Of a stretch of 64,000 nt of DNA, positions 42,433 to 51,653 are shown piece after piece; positions within the stretch are counted from its first letter, which is position 1, and each line of letters begins with the position of its first letter. Position numbers and translations under genes: made by a program. The stretch is from Hyphomicrobiales bacterium (GTDB lineage Bacteria; Pseudomonadota; Alphaproteobacteria; Rhizobiales; Rhizobiaceae): assembly GCA_900473185.1 (NCBI GenBank), contig UCKU01000018.1, positions 62,001 through 126,000 on the forward strand. Reading direction: 5' to 3'. The notes under the pieces are model-generated. The model ran no database searches, was not told where the DNA came from, and was given only the letters and a program-made list of their open reading frames with translations.

Positions 42433-42751
42433 GACGCGAGCGTCCGGCGAATGCAAGTTCGGCCTGCCCATCTTCGCCGAGCCGGGATTATCCCGGATCC
42501 TCATCGAGCATGGCGACGGCCGCTGGTCGATATGCCTCGTGCGGCAAGCTCTCACCGAAAAGTTCCCAAACCGTCCAGTTGAAGCCGACTGCACCTTCAC
42601 CATGGACAGTGTCGTCGACACTGCCCTCAAGGCGTTCTCCAGCGACCCTTCGATAAGGGACGATCGGGAATCCGGTCGGAAGCTGGCAGCAGCCGTGATC
42701 ATGTTCTCGATGGCCTTGGGCATCCTCGACGACCGGGAGAAGAAGCAATGA
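42425..42751 (+). CDS. Hypothetical phage protein
   Basis: 108 residues, no family recognised; overlaps both neighbours by four to eight bases in the right operon. Mixed strand-helix character with a hydrophobic stretch AAAVIMFSMALGIL near the C-terminus. Confidence 0.6.
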   Translation: MDKTRASGECKFGLPIFAEPGLSRILIEHGDGRWSICLVRQALTEKFPNRPVEADCTFTMDSVVDTALKAFSSDPSIRDDRESGRKLAAAVIMFSMALGILDDREKKQ

Positions 42752-43182
42752 CGTTCCGTTCGAAAATGGTCGGGATCCAGTTCTCAGTTCCTGAAAAAGC
42801 AAAGGCCACCCTCGATCGGCAGGCTCGTGAGCGCGGGATAGCAACCTCCCTGTGGGCCAGCCAGCTTTTCGACATGGGTTTTGCAGCCGTCTGCGGTCGC
42901 GAGAAAAGCATGCCGGTTGCGGACGGAGATCTCGACGCGATCGTCGGCGCTGTCCTCCTGCTTCGCGAGCGGGAGAAGTGGGACACTGCCTCGCTTGCCA
43001 AGTCCCTCGGTGTGTCTGAGCCAACCGTCGTCAGGATCCTAGACGCCTGGAAGCTATACCGGGCCGGGGCTGACGGTCCGCCACGCGAGGTGAAGAGTGC
43101 CGACGATGAGCAGGCAGCGGCGCTGGAGAAAGCGCTCGCCAGTGACTCGTGGCTGCGCGAGGGGCGTGGCTCTCATGAATGA
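42748..43182 (+). CDS. Helix-turn-helix protein of the right operon
   Basis: 144 residues. A ribbon-helix-helix-like N-terminus (VGIQFSVPEKAKATLDRQARERGI) and a helix-turn-helix at about 82-102 (WDTASLAKSLGVSEPTVVRIL) mark it as DNA-binding. Target unknown. Confidence 0.65.
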   Translation: MTFRSKMVGIQFSVPEKAKATLDRQARERGIATSLWASQLFDMGFAAVCGREKSMPVADGDLDAIVGAVLLLREREKWDTASLAKSLGVSEPTVVRILDAWKLYRAGADGPPREVKSADDEQAAALEKALASDSWLREGRGSHE

Positions 43183-43492
43183 ATTCGATGGCTTCGCGAA
43201 ACCAACCCGCGGCGGCAACTGGAAGGCAATGTTGCGCTTTGCCCGTGATGCTAAGGCGAAGCCGCTTCTGAATAAGGGCGGCAGTCCGATTATGTTCGTC
43301 GACGAGCTGTCGGCCACCAAGGCAGCGCTCGAGCACATACTGGCTTACTTCAATGGAAACCTGGTCAGCTCCGGCGAGATCGCCGGCAGCACCATCCGTG
43401 TAGCGCGGCGTGAAAGCGCCGAGCGTCTGTTTTGTAAGGGCGGCAAGATCGTAGAGGTTCGCAGGGTCAGGAGTGGCATGGACCGTGACTGA
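43175..43492 (+). CDS. Hypothetical phage protein
   Basis: 105 residues, basic N-terminus, no family recognised. Starts inside the preceding gene (eight-base overlap) and ends inside the primase-helicase gene. Confidence 0.55.
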   Translation: MNEFDGFAKPTRGGNWKAMLRFARDAKAKPLLNKGGSPIMFVDELSATKAALEHILAYFNGNLVSSGEIAGSTIRVARRESAERLFCKGGKIVEVRRVRSGMDRD

Positions 43493-45719
43493 TAATGCAG
43501 AATTCACAGCCATCATGGAGCCGGTGGCACGCCGGATCCTTGGTGAGACGATAGGCGATCCGAATAAGCACCTGTCCACCCGGTCAGAGCTGCGCTGGGG
43601 GAAGAACGGTTCGATCTCCGTCGATCTGCAGAAGTTCACTTGGTACGATCACGAAGATCAGATGGGCGGCGGCGTCATCGAGCTGTTGCGCGCCTTCAAG
43701 GGTTTCAGCAAGGGCGAGGCTGTCGAGTGGCTGGTTGAGAACGGCTATCTCGAAAGCCGGGAGAATCCTGTTGCCAAGCAACCCGCACCCGTCGATGTCC
43801 CGGGCGGCCTCCCTGACTTCATGAATCCAAAGCCGATCGCCTTCTATGAATATTTCGACGATGCCGGCAAGCTCGCCTATCAGATCCTGAAGTTCCCTAA
43901 ATCAGCGCCAAGGCGCTTCATGCAGCGCCGCCCGCACCCGAAGGGCGGCTGGGTGTGGGGTCTGCAGGGCGGCAGGTACGGAAGATCGAAGGTCAAGAAA
44001 GGCGAGACGGCCAATTGGTGGAAGTCGAAAGAGGATCGAAACTACGATGTCGAGGAAGAGCTTCCGGACGCCCCGCGCTTTCTCTATCAGCGCGACAAGG
44101 TCATTTCGCTAAAGCAGTCTGGAGGCACGGTCCTCCTGATGGAAGGCGAGAAGGATGCCGACACCGTCACCGAATGGGGACAGGTCGGCACGACGAATGC
44201 CGGCGGCGCTAAATACTGGCAGGACGATTTCGACGACGATCTTGCCGACCTCGATGTCGTTATCTGCAACGACAACGACGATACCGGCCGCAACCGAGCC
44301 CAGGTCCGCGCCGCCTCGCTTCGCGGAAAGGCATGGAGCGTCAGGATCCTCGACATCGCCAAGTATTGGAAAGATTGCCCCGAGAAGGGCGATATCACCG
44401 ACTGGAGAGATCACGGCGGTGGCACGGCAGAGAAATTCCTCGAGCTGGTCGCCAATGCTCCGGCGTGGACGCCTGAACCCCCGCGGTCTTCCTTCAATGC
44501 CATGTCATGGCATGATCTGGATCGCCCCGGGCTGGACCTCGAATACCTCGTCCATGGCATGCTGACGATCGGCGACCGGTCTATGTTGGCCGGACCGTCC
44601 GGATCTGGGAAGACATTCCTCGCCACCCACCTCGCCATGTGCATTGCACGTGGGCAGGAATTTCTCGGCCGGACCGTGCAGCAGGGTGGCGTCATCTATC
44701 AGGCAGGCGAAGGCGCCCGAGGCCTGAAGAAGCGCATCAAGGCATATCGCACCCACTTCAAGGTGCCGGAATCGGAAGATGTGCCGTTTGTTCTGTTGCC
44801 TTCTCGCGTTGATCTGTTCTCGAAAGACGGCGACACCCAAAAGCTGATTGACGAGATCAATGCCTGGAAGCCGGTCATGAGCCATCCGCTCCGGATGGTC
44901 GTCATCGACACGTTCTCGAAGGCCACAGCCGGCGCAGACGAGAACAGCGGCAAAGACGTCTCGATCATCCTGGAGAACGTGGACCGGATTTCGACCGAGT
45001 GCGGCGTCCACGTCATGATCGTCCATCACCTCAATGCAGATGGCAAAAAGTTACGTGGCCACACGTCTCTCTATGGTGACGTCGACCAGGTGCTGATGGT
45101 CACCAACGATGAGGAAACAAGAGTTCGGACGCTGACTCTCACCAAGCAGAAGGACGATGAGGACGGCGTGAAGATCAATTTCTCGCTGGCTCAGGAGATT
45201 GTCGGCTTCGATGCTGTGAACGAGCGCGACATCACATCATGCGTCGTGCTGTCGGTTACCGAAAAGGAGCGGCTGAAGAAGGAACAGGAGCGCCTTGGAG
45301 TTGCCGTCAACCCGACAGAACGCCGCTTCCTCGTCGAGTTCTTCGAAGCCGTCGATAAGTTCGGCTCCTATGTCGTCGACGAACCTCACCTTCCGCGCGC
45401 GGCGCGCGGCAAGACCGTGGTGAGTTGGGACCATTACGTCGAGCTGGCGATCTCAAAGATGCTGCATGAAGAGGACACCCGGAAAGCGAAAGATCGCATC
45501 CGCAAGTCCTTCAACCGCATGACCGACGGCCTGATCAAAATGGGCGTGTTGAAGGTTGATCGCCCGTACATGTGGTGGACAGGCAAGCCGATCCGTGGCT
45601 TTGGGCGGACATTCCCACGGAAAGAAGCGGACCCGCAGCGCCAGACTGAGATCTTCAATGAAACAGGTGATCCGGAAATCGATGCCTTCCGGCGAGGGGA
45701 AGTAGAGGTGCCATTTTGA
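43473..45719 (+). CDS. Phage primase-helicase (TOPRIM plus RepA/KaiC-type ATPase)
   Basis: 748 residues. A TOPRIM region at about 220-285 has VLLMEGEKDADT and VVICNDNDDTGR, as in T7-type primases. The ATPase has Walker A GPSGSGKT at about 374-381, Walker B VVIDTF at about 476 and the VHHLNADGKKLRGHTSLYGDVD sensor region, as in RepA-like hexameric helicases. The last 130 residues look like a winged helix. It is the central replication protein. Start is GTG at 43473; GTG at 43485 is an alternative. Confidence 0.85.
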   Translation: MAWTVTDNAEFTAIMEPVARRILGETIGDPNKHLSTRSELRWGKNGSISVDLQKFTWYDHEDQMGGGVIELLRAFKGFSKGEAVEWLVENGYLESRENPVAKQPAPVDVPGGLPDFMNPKPIAFYEYFDDAGKLAYQILKFPKSAPRRFMQRRPHPKGGWVWGLQGGRYGRSKVKKGETANWWKSKEDRNYDVEEELPDAPRFLYQRDKVISLKQSGGTVLLMEGEKDADTVTEWGQVGTTNAGGAKYWQDDFDDDLADLDVVICNDNDDTGRNRAQVRAASLRGKAWSVRILDIAKYWKDCPEKGDITDWRDHGGGTAEKFLELVANAPAWTPEPPRSSFNAMSWHDLDRPGLDLEYLVHGMLTIGDRSMLAGPSGSGKTFLATHLAMCIARGQEFLGRTVQQGGVIYQAGEGARGLKKRIKAYRTHFKVPESEDVPFVLLPSRVDLFSKDGDTQKLIDEINAWKPVMSHPLRMVVIDTFSKATAGADENSGKDVSIILENVDRISTECGVHVMIVHHLNADGKKLRGHTSLYGDVDQVLMVTNDEETRVRTLTLTKQKDDEDGVKINFSLAQEIVGFDAVNERDITSCVVLSVTEKERLKKEQERLGVAVNPTERRFLVEFFEAVDKFGSYVVDEPHLPRAARGKTVVSWDHYVELAISKMLHEEDTRKAKDRIRKSFNRMTDGLIKMGVLKVDRPYMWWTGKPIRGFGRTFPRKEADPQRQTEIFNETGDPEIDAFRRGEVEVPF

Positions 45720-46042
45720 GAACGAAAATTCGTAGCAGCCACCATGGGGACCGGGTGAAATACGTCGCATATGTGCTCTGGATCATCGGCTATACCGAGC
45801 GGACGATAGCGCTGGCGCTCAGCATGCGCACCAAGCAGGTTGCCGGCATAATCGCACGTAGCGAGTACACCGGGCGGTCATCGATGACCGATCAGCAACG
45901 AAAGGAAAAGCTGAAGGAGCTGGAAGAGATCAGGCTCGACAATGGGGAGCCTCTGGACGACGGCATGCTCGATCGAGTTCCGTTCGTCATCCTGCCGCTC
46001 GGCTCGACCACCAAACCCGGGCCACTCCGGAGGCGCATGTGA
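45716..46042 (+). CDS. Hypothetical DNA-binding-like phage protein
   Basis: 108 residues. VLWIIGYTERTIALALSMRTKQVAGIIARS is a likely helix-turn-helix similar to that of GcrA. TTG at 45716 overlaps the previous stop and has GAGG at a suitable distance; GTG at 45754 is an alternative start. Confidence 0.55.
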   Translation: MRTKIRSSHHGDRVKYVAYVLWIIGYTERTIALALSMRTKQVAGIIARSEYTGRSSMTDQQRKEKLKELEEIRLDNGEPLDDGMLDRVPFVILPLGSTTKPGPLRRRM

Positions 46043-46857
46043 CGAAGACATTCAGAGAGCGGTTGGAAGATAAGCGGGCGGAAAAGGCCCAGCTGCGAAA
46101 GCGCGTCCTGCCGCTAGTCGCATACTATGGCGGCGATCCTGACCTCGAGCGCCGACGCGCCACGTTCTATGCTGCCATGGCAACCGCGTTCGGTTGGGAA
46201 GAATGGAGGATCAGGCCCGCCAAGATTTCCATATCGAATTCGCTGGGAGGGCGTGATGGGAGGAAGGCGGAAATCGCTGCGATCGGGCGAGATCGAGCAG
46301 TGCCGATCATCACCAATACCGCGCCCCTCGAATATCTGTTCAGCAACGGGCTGCTGCAGGGCAAGCTGGACGCCCCTGGGGCCGCCCATCGGCGGCTGAA
46401 TGCCGGCCAGCGCCTCCGTAGTATTTGGGAGGGCGCACAGATCTCGGGTCTGAAGGCGGCGAACCTCGAAGGTTCAAGCGGGGGCGGGATGCCTGGCCGA
46501 TTGCCGGGCGAATATAAGATGGATTGTATCCGCTGGCTTAGCGAGCTGCGGGGAAGCAACGAGACGACGGGTGTGGTTCAGTCGCCCTTCTCATTAGTCG
46601 AGGACATGGTCTTTCACGATGTCTGGGTTTGGGAGAAGGTGCGTGCCGATCGGCGCGATCGCCTTATGGCAAAGCTGCTGAAAGCGCTCGACGGGTTGTC
46701 GGTGCGCTTTCACATGATGACGATGCGGGATTTTAACGCCCGCTGGTACCCTGCACGGCAGCCCGCAGAAGGGCAAGAATCGCCTGATCCGTCTCAGGAT
46801 CAGCAGACTTCTCCACTCGAGTCTCCATCGCTATCCGATATGCCTCAGAGCGAATGA
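46039..46857 (+). CDS. Hypothetical phage protein, DUF6456-like region
   Basis: 272 residues starting with GTG that overlaps the previous stop. The middle (APGAAHRRLNAGQRLRSIWEGAQI) resembles the DUF6456 domain of alphaproteobacterial regulators. The C-terminal 42 residues are low-complexity and lie over the 3' end of the convergent gene. It is the last rightward gene before the leftward block. Confidence 0.55.
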   Translation: MTKTFRERLEDKRAEKAQLRKRVLPLVAYYGGDPDLERRRATFYAAMATAFGWEEWRIRPAKISISNSLGGRDGRKAEIAAIGRDRAVPIITNTAPLEYLFSNGLLQGKLDAPGAAHRRLNAGQRLRSIWEGAQISGLKAANLEGSSGGGMPGRLPGEYKMDCIRWLSELRGSNETTGVVQSPFSLVEDMVFHDVWVWEKVRADRRDRLMAKLLKALDGLSVRFHMMTMRDFNARWYPARQPAEGQESPDPSQDQQTSPLESPSLSDMPQSE

Positions 46858-47182
46858 CAGCGCGGATCGCGCGAACCGCCTCTTCCTCCGTTCCGGACCC
46901 GGTCTTAAGGCTGAAGGTTTCGTCCTTCAGGATCCGCAGTAGAACCCTGACAGTTTCGATATCTTCGGCATTTTCGGGCGTCCACGCAGGGAGACCTGCT
47001 GTCGCTGCAGCCATGGCAAGCCGCTCAGTATAGGTCAGCTCTCGCAAGCCACGGCTGGAATGACTGGCAAGAGAGGCGGACATGCCGACAACCTCGCCCG
47101 CCGTCGAAACCTGCTTTGCATTGTAGCCCAGGGACTTCATCCACAGGCGGAAATCGTTGCTTTCGCTTTCGTCTTGATTCAC
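46733..47182 (-). CDS. Helix-turn-helix-like phage protein
   Basis: 149 residues from GTG at 47182. The N-terminus FRLWMKSLGYNAKQVSTAGEVVGMSASLASH looks like an HTH that selects by operator, and YTERLAMAAATAGLPAWTP follows. It overlaps the convergent gene by 125 bases. The well-ordered N-terminal two thirds make it credible. Confidence 0.6.
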   Translation of the reverse strand: MNQDESESNDFRLWMKSLGYNAKQVSTAGEVVGMSASLASHSSRGLRELTYTERLAMAAATAGLPAWTPENAEDIETVRVLLRILKDETFSLKTGSGTEEEAVRAIRAVIRSEAYRIAMETRVEKSADPETDQAILALLRAAVQGTSGR

Positions 47183-47234
47183 TTCTTCACCGCTATTCTA
47201 CGTGTTGTGCCGGCCAGGAAGCTCGACCAGCAGA

Positions 47235-47789
47235 CTATCTTGCCGACGGCCGCCCCGGTGCGAGTCGACCTGTATCTGGACCTCTCGGTGGAGGTAGTCC
47301 ACCCCCACCTTTCACACATAAGTGCGCACTAACTGCGCATGTTACCGGCCATCCTATGCAACTGGCCGATGATCCGGAATGACAGTAGAGCACAATTTTG
47401 TATGCCGGTTTCCCCTCCGGGGAGAACTCAAATACCGGAGCTGAGACCGACCATCCAATGCATCCGCCGCCCGCATTTCCGTTACCATAGGCCTCCATGT
47501 AAACTCCGGCTGGCATATCTTCGATGGTCATCACAGGATTGGCGCTGCCGCCTGCGAAATTCCCCGACGTTTGTTTATACGAATAGTCGATAGCCACCCC
47601 TGGTGGGATTTCGAGATAGCCCGGACCATGTACTTTCGCCTCTGCTCCGCGGGCTGAAGACGTTCCGTCCAAAACTCCCAGGTCTACCATCTCTCCTGGA
47701 CATTTACCGAACCAACGCTCTGATGAACAAAAAGCAAAATTTGTCGAGGTCGCAAAAATTGTGAAGCTTATAAAGATTAAACGAAACAT
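47235..47789 (-). CDS. Secreted Cys-containing protein, moron candidate
   Basis: 184 residues. A signal peptide spans about 1-21 (MFRLIFISFTIFATSTNFAFC-SS). The mature part is rich in Gly, Ser and Cys and looks like a small beta domain. GAGGGGGTGTAT precedes ATG at 47789. From about residue 155 the protein becomes a Gly/Pro/Arg tail encoded by DNA of much higher GC, as if the original stop were lost at a junction. It is divergent from another small secreted protein. Confidence 0.55.
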   Translation of the reverse strand: MFRLIFISFTIFATSTNFAFCSSERWFGKCPGEMVDLGVLDGTSSARGAEAKVHGPGYLEIPPGVAIDYSYKQTSGNFAGGSANPVMTIEDMPAGVYMEAYGNGNAGGGCIGWSVSAPVFEFSPEGKPAYKIVLYCHSGSSASCIGWPVTCAVSAHLCVKGGGGLPPPRGPDTGRLAPGRPSAR

Positions 47790-47859
47790 ATACACCCCCT
47801 CTTTCATTTTCTAACAATGCAACATAAGATAGAAATGTAAGTGTTGCTAGGAGGGATGA

Positions 47860-48072
47860 ATGCGACAAGTAGTGTTATTCTTAATTCTCACTTTGTTGGG
47901 CTCTAACGCTGTGCTGGCCCAAGGTTCCTGTTCGCCTGCGGAATCAAAGAGGGTGGCATACACCTGCTCGCATGGAACAAATAAAAGTAACATGTGCACG
48001 GTTTACCGGGATAGCAAGGGAGAGAAGTGCCGGGAAACTTGCGAGCCTCAGACATGTTCGTCGACTGAATAA
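47860..48072 (+). CDS. Small secreted Cys-rich protein, moron candidate
   Basis: 70 residues. Signal peptide at about 1-20 (VVLFLILTLLGSNAVLAQ), leaving a mature peptide of about 50 residues with six cysteines, likely disulfide-bonded. AGGAGGGATGA precedes the ATG. Base composition is AT-rich relative to neighbours, as for the divergent secreted gene; the pair may be cargo expressed in the lysogen. Confidence 0.6.
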   Translation: MRQVVLFLILTLLGSNAVLAQGSCSPAESKRVAYTCSHGTNKSNMCTVYRDSKGEKCRETCEPQTCSSTE

Positions 48073-48121
48073 TTTCGACAGTTAAATGGTTGCAAATAAT
48101 GCGGCGCCGGAGCGCCGCATC

Positions 48122-49885
48122 TCATTTCGCCTTCTTCGGTTTGTATGTCGCCGTGCGGAGATATTCCGGAAGCCAGCCGGTCTTCTTCGCTGCGTCAACG
48201 GCGATCGCGACCATGTCACCCTTCTTGCCGTCCTTCAGGTCATGGTCGGTCATCTCCTTGTATGCAGCGGCGATGATCGGCTTGCGAGCCGCCGTGAAGA
48301 AGGCGTCCACGTCGAAATGTGGGGTAGGATCGACACCAAAGATTTCGAGCGTTGCTTTCCGCATGGCTGCATTCGATGACAGCCATTCCTGGCTGATGTC
48401 GACGGCGCCCGCCACCATCCGAGCAATCGCCTTTTTCAGATCGACGGCCTTCATCGCAGCATATTCCTCGAAGGCCTCGCTAAAGGAGCGGCTGGCGGCG
48501 GTTCCTTGATAGCTGACACCTGCGGTGTCTCCGGGCGCAACGATTTTAAGCCGGCCCGGGCGGTGCTGTTGCCAGGGCGATGTGGGAGCGAGTTCAAGAA
48601 GCGCTGCCAACATGGCGAGCGCTTTGTCTGGTTGCTCCTCAACCGCCTGCGCCAGCGCCTTGGTGGCACTCTTGCCAAGTTCGCTCAGCGTCGGGGCTGA
48701 GATGGCAAGGGGATCCTTTTCCGGTTTGTCTGAAGAGCTGCTCGATGATGTCGCCGCTCGGGGCGTCATCCCATAGTCAAGGCTGAAATCACGATCAGTG
48801 CGAATGACGACGCCAGATTTGGCGCGTTGCTGTGCCGAGTGGACTCCTTTCGCAGCCTTGCTCAGCACCTCATACTCGGCATCGATCGCGTGATACCGGT
48901 CTTGATCATCCTCCGAAAGCTCTTCGATATCGACCTCTTCAAATTCCTCAAGCTGTGCCTGAACTTCGTCAAGGCGAGCCTGTTGTTCGGGCGATAGCCC
49001 AGTCTCTTCGGGCTGCAGACGCCCCATGTACCAGACGTCGTTGCCAAGTTCGTCGGCAGTCTTCACCCACGCCCAACCTGCGTCGATGAGCTCTTTCTTG
49101 ATCTCTTCAATCCGTTCTGCTTTCAGTTTTTCGACGATGTCGCCACTGATCCAGAAGCTGTGATCCTCGAAGAGGTCATTCGTGACCTTCCCGCCAGCGA
49201 TGATGTATCGGGTTTCCCCAATGAACTTCGCGACAGCACCGTTCGACTTGGTGCCGCTGCCGGTGATCGCCTCTTTGATGTGTGGGGAGGATGTTCTCTG
49301 CCAGCCCTGCAGATTGTTGTAGATCTCAAGCTGCCGATCGGGATCGTGCTCGAGTGTATAGGCCATTGCCGTGTCGAGTTTGATCTCGTTCAGGTCGAGC
49401 ATTTCCAGTAGCACTGGGTGGAGCCTGCCCAGAGCCATCCGGCCCTGAACGAACCGCAGCGATTGACCGAAGCGAAGAGCGATATCGTCCGCTGTCGCGC
49501 CCTCGTCAACGAGGCGAGAGAAGGCCTTGAACTCGTCCACCGGTCGCATCGAGCGGCGCAAGATGTTTTCGGCCAGGCTCATTTCGTCGGCGCTGGTATC
49601 GTCGACATCCTTCATGAGCGCCGGCAGCTCGTAGTCTGCCGGCAGCTTCCCTTCAAAGATCAGTTCGGTAACGGCCGTCAAGCGACGGCCGCCAGCGAAC
49701 ACACGATAGCGGTCGCCTTCAAGGTCCCGATCAGCGACGGCGGGCGGCCGGACGGTGATCGGCTGGATGATGCCGTGGGCAAGGATCGATGCCTTCAGGG
49801 AGGTGAGGGAGTCCTTGTCCCGCATCTTGCGGGCGTTGCTCGTGTCCAGGACGAGACGATCTGTGGTGAGCGACAGTTGCTCCAT
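48122..49885 (-). CDS. ParB-like partition/nuclease-domain protein
   Basis: 587 residues. The ParB N-terminal domain is clear (ILAHGIIQPITVRP at about 34, VFAGGRRLTAV at about 62, LAENILRRSMRPVDEFKAF at about 103), followed by an HTH-like ATADDIALRFGQSLRFVQGRMALGRL. A long acidic, coiled-coil-like middle and an unrecognised C-terminal domain make it twice the size of chromosomal ParB. No ParA is in the window, so a regulatory or replication role is as likely as partition. Confidence 0.85.
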   Translation of the reverse strand: MEQLSLTTDRLVLDTSNARKMRDKDSLTSLKASILAHGIIQPITVRPPAVADRDLEGDRYRVFAGGRRLTAVTELIFEGKLPADYELPALMKDVDDTSADEMSLAENILRRSMRPVDEFKAFSRLVDEGATADDIALRFGQSLRFVQGRMALGRLHPVLLEMLDLNEIKLDTAMAYTLEHDPDRQLEIYNNLQGWQRTSSPHIKEAITGSGTKSNGAVAKFIGETRYIIAGGKVTNDLFEDHSFWISGDIVEKLKAERIEEIKKELIDAGWAWVKTADELGNDVWYMGRLQPEETGLSPEQQARLDEVQAQLEEFEEVDIEELSEDDQDRYHAIDAEYEVLSKAAKGVHSAQQRAKSGVVIRTDRDFSLDYGMTPRAATSSSSSSDKPEKDPLAISAPTLSELGKSATKALAQAVEEQPDKALAMLAALLELAPTSPWQQHRPGRLKIVAPGDTAGVSYQGTAASRSFSEAFEEYAAMKAVDLKKAIARMVAGAVDISQEWLSSNAAMRKATLEIFGVDPTPHFDVDAFFTAARKPIIAAAYKEMTDHDLKDGKKGDMVAIAVDAAKKTGWLPEYLRTATYKPKKAK

Positions 49886-49965
49886 GTCGGTAAAACCTCT
49901 TCAGTTGCGTTGCGGGGTAGCGGTGGAAGGAAGGCCGGCTCGATCGGCGCCGACGGCGTGCGTTG

Positions 49966-50349
49966 TCAGGCTGCATGAGTGGCCAGCTGTCTGCTGAGGG
50001 ACTTGACCAGGCCGCGGATGGTGAGGCGGATGGCAGGGTCTTCGATCGCGTCGAAGTCATTCGCCAATTTCACGGCATCGATGCTCATGCCGGGCAAGGC
50101 TCCGCTTCCATCGCCTTCCTGGACGATCCCGGTGAAAAGCGATTCCACCTTGATGTTGAACAGCTCGGCAATCTGCATGAGGCGGCTGCCGGCGACGCGG
50201 TTCTGGCCCTTCTCGTATTTCTGGATCTGCTGGAACGACACGCCGATCTTGTCGGCGACCGCGGTCTGGCTCAAGCCGCGCGCAATCCGCAGCTGGCGGA
50301 TATTGATGCCGACCTGCACGTCGGCGGCTTCCGGATCTTTCTGTTTCAC
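49966..50349 (-). CDS. XRE-family helix-turn-helix regulator
   Basis: 127 residues. The Cro/C1-type HTH is at about 14-60 (NIRQLRIARGLSQTAVADKIGVSFQQIQKYEKGQNRV), followed by a helical tail that looks like rhizobial stand-alone XRE proteins. It lies between the ParB-like and dnaN genes on the leftward strand and may control this block. Confidence 0.9.
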   Translation of the reverse strand: MKQKDPEAADVQVGINIRQLRIARGLSQTAVADKIGVSFQQIQKYEKGQNRVAGSRLMQIAELFNIKVESLFTGIVQEGDGSGALPGMSIDAVKLANDFDAIEDPAIRLTIRGLVKSLSRQLATHAA

Positions 50350-50411
50350 GGTGAGTTTCCTTCGTTGAACGAAAAGGGCCGCATCAAGCGGCCCGGTTTG
50401 AGGTGAAGTGA

Positions 50412-51596
50412 TCAGCCGGCCGACGGCATAAGCACGCCGGTCCAGCCACCGATGGAGCCGGAGACGATTGCGGGTGAGATGGCGTCAGCCATGCGGATCC
50501 GCATGTTGCGGCCGTCCGGACTTGCCGCATCGATTGCGGACTGCAGATTTTTTGCAGTGAAGCAGATCTCGAATTCCTCACCCTGATATTCGCAGGCCAT
50601 GCCGGTCGTGCCGCCGCCGAGATTGCCGTGCGCACTGATGATCAGCTGCTCGGCCGCGAACTTCAGGCGGACGATGCCCGCACCGGTGCATTCGACCATG
50701 GAAGCAACGCGCGCTGACATCTCGCCTGCAGCAATGCTCACCATCTTGTCCGGCTCGGCCGGGATGACGCGCTCATAGTCAGGGAAGGTGCCGTCGACCA
50801 GCTTCACGGTCACGGCGATATCGCGGAAGACAAAGACGGCAATCGTCGACGAGATCTCGACCTTGACCGGATCGGCTCCGGCGTGGCCATCGAGAATGGA
50901 GGCAACGAACTTGGCGCCCTCGGTTGGCAGGATCGCACTGATCTCCGACTTCCCGGTCTGAACGTTGGTGTCCTGGATATAAAGCCGGTGGCCGTCCGTC
51001 GTCACGAACCGCAGATGGCCGCGGTAACTGTGGATATAGACGCCATTGAGATAGTAGCGCGTCGGATCGGCAGAGACGGCGTCGAGAGTGCCATCGATGG
51101 CATTCCAGAGAACCGCGCTGCCAATCTTGAAACGCTGAACCTTGTCGCCTTCGACCGGGCGAATAGGCTCGGGAAAGTCGTCGGTCGTCATGGCGTCGAG
51201 CACGAATCGGCTGCTGGCAAGTTGGACAGCGCACTTGTTGACCACGAAGCGGTCGCCCTCGGTACTGCCATCCTCCGGAAGTAGCTCGAGGATGGCATTG
51301 GGACTTGGCGTGCCCTTCCTCATGAGCTTCAGAAGCGAGGCCGCCGGCAGGGCGGCCGAGAACCGGGCGTCGACATCGGCCGAGATCGATGTCTCCGCCT
51401 GGATGTCGCCGTTCGTCGCGGTCAGCGTCATCCCGCCTGACTCCGATGCGATGCGGATATGGTTGAGGATTGTGTTGGGATGCTTGCCGCTGCACAGCTT
51501 GGCGAGCAGAGCGACACACTCGGTCAGCTCGGCGCGATCGGCGAGGGCAGAGGGATTTTCGGCGGTGAAAAGCTTTACGACATTCTCGGATTGCAT
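50412..51596 (-). CDS. dnaN: DNA polymerase III beta subunit (sliding clamp), phage copy
   Basis: 394 residues with the three-domain clamp layout. Conserved stretches include LNGVYIHSYRGHLRFVTTDGHRL in the second domain and KLVDGTFPDYERVIP in the third. The C-terminus is MPSAG rather than the MPMRL type seen in host clamps, so the partner-binding surface may differ. A phage clamp would let it replace or tune the host clamp. ATG at 51596 follows AGGAGAGACAGC. Confidence 0.9.
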   Translation of the reverse strand: MQSENVVKLFTAENPSALADRAELTECVALLAKLCSGKHPNTILNHIRIASESGGMTLTATNGDIQAETSISADVDARFSAALPAASLLKLMRKGTPSPNAILELLPEDGSTEGDRFVVNKCAVQLASSRFVLDAMTTDDFPEPIRPVEGDKVQRFKIGSAVLWNAIDGTLDAVSADPTRYYLNGVYIHSYRGHLRFVTTDGHRLYIQDTNVQTGKSEISAILPTEGAKFVASILDGHAGADPVKVEISSTIAVFVFRDIAVTVKLVDGTFPDYERVIPAEPDKMVSIAAGEMSARVASMVECTGAGIVRLKFAAEQLIISAHGNLGGGTTGMACEYQGEEFEICFTAKNLQSAIDAASPDGRNMRIRMADAISPAIVSGSIGGWTGVLMPSAG

Positions 51597-51653
51597 GCTG
51601 TCTCTCCTGAGGTTGGACATAAAAAAACCGCCTGTCGGCGGCGGGCTAATCGG

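Noticed and set aside
48122..49885. Plasmid repABC locus
   Set aside because: Only a ParB-like protein is present; no RepA or RepC and the surroundings are phage genes.
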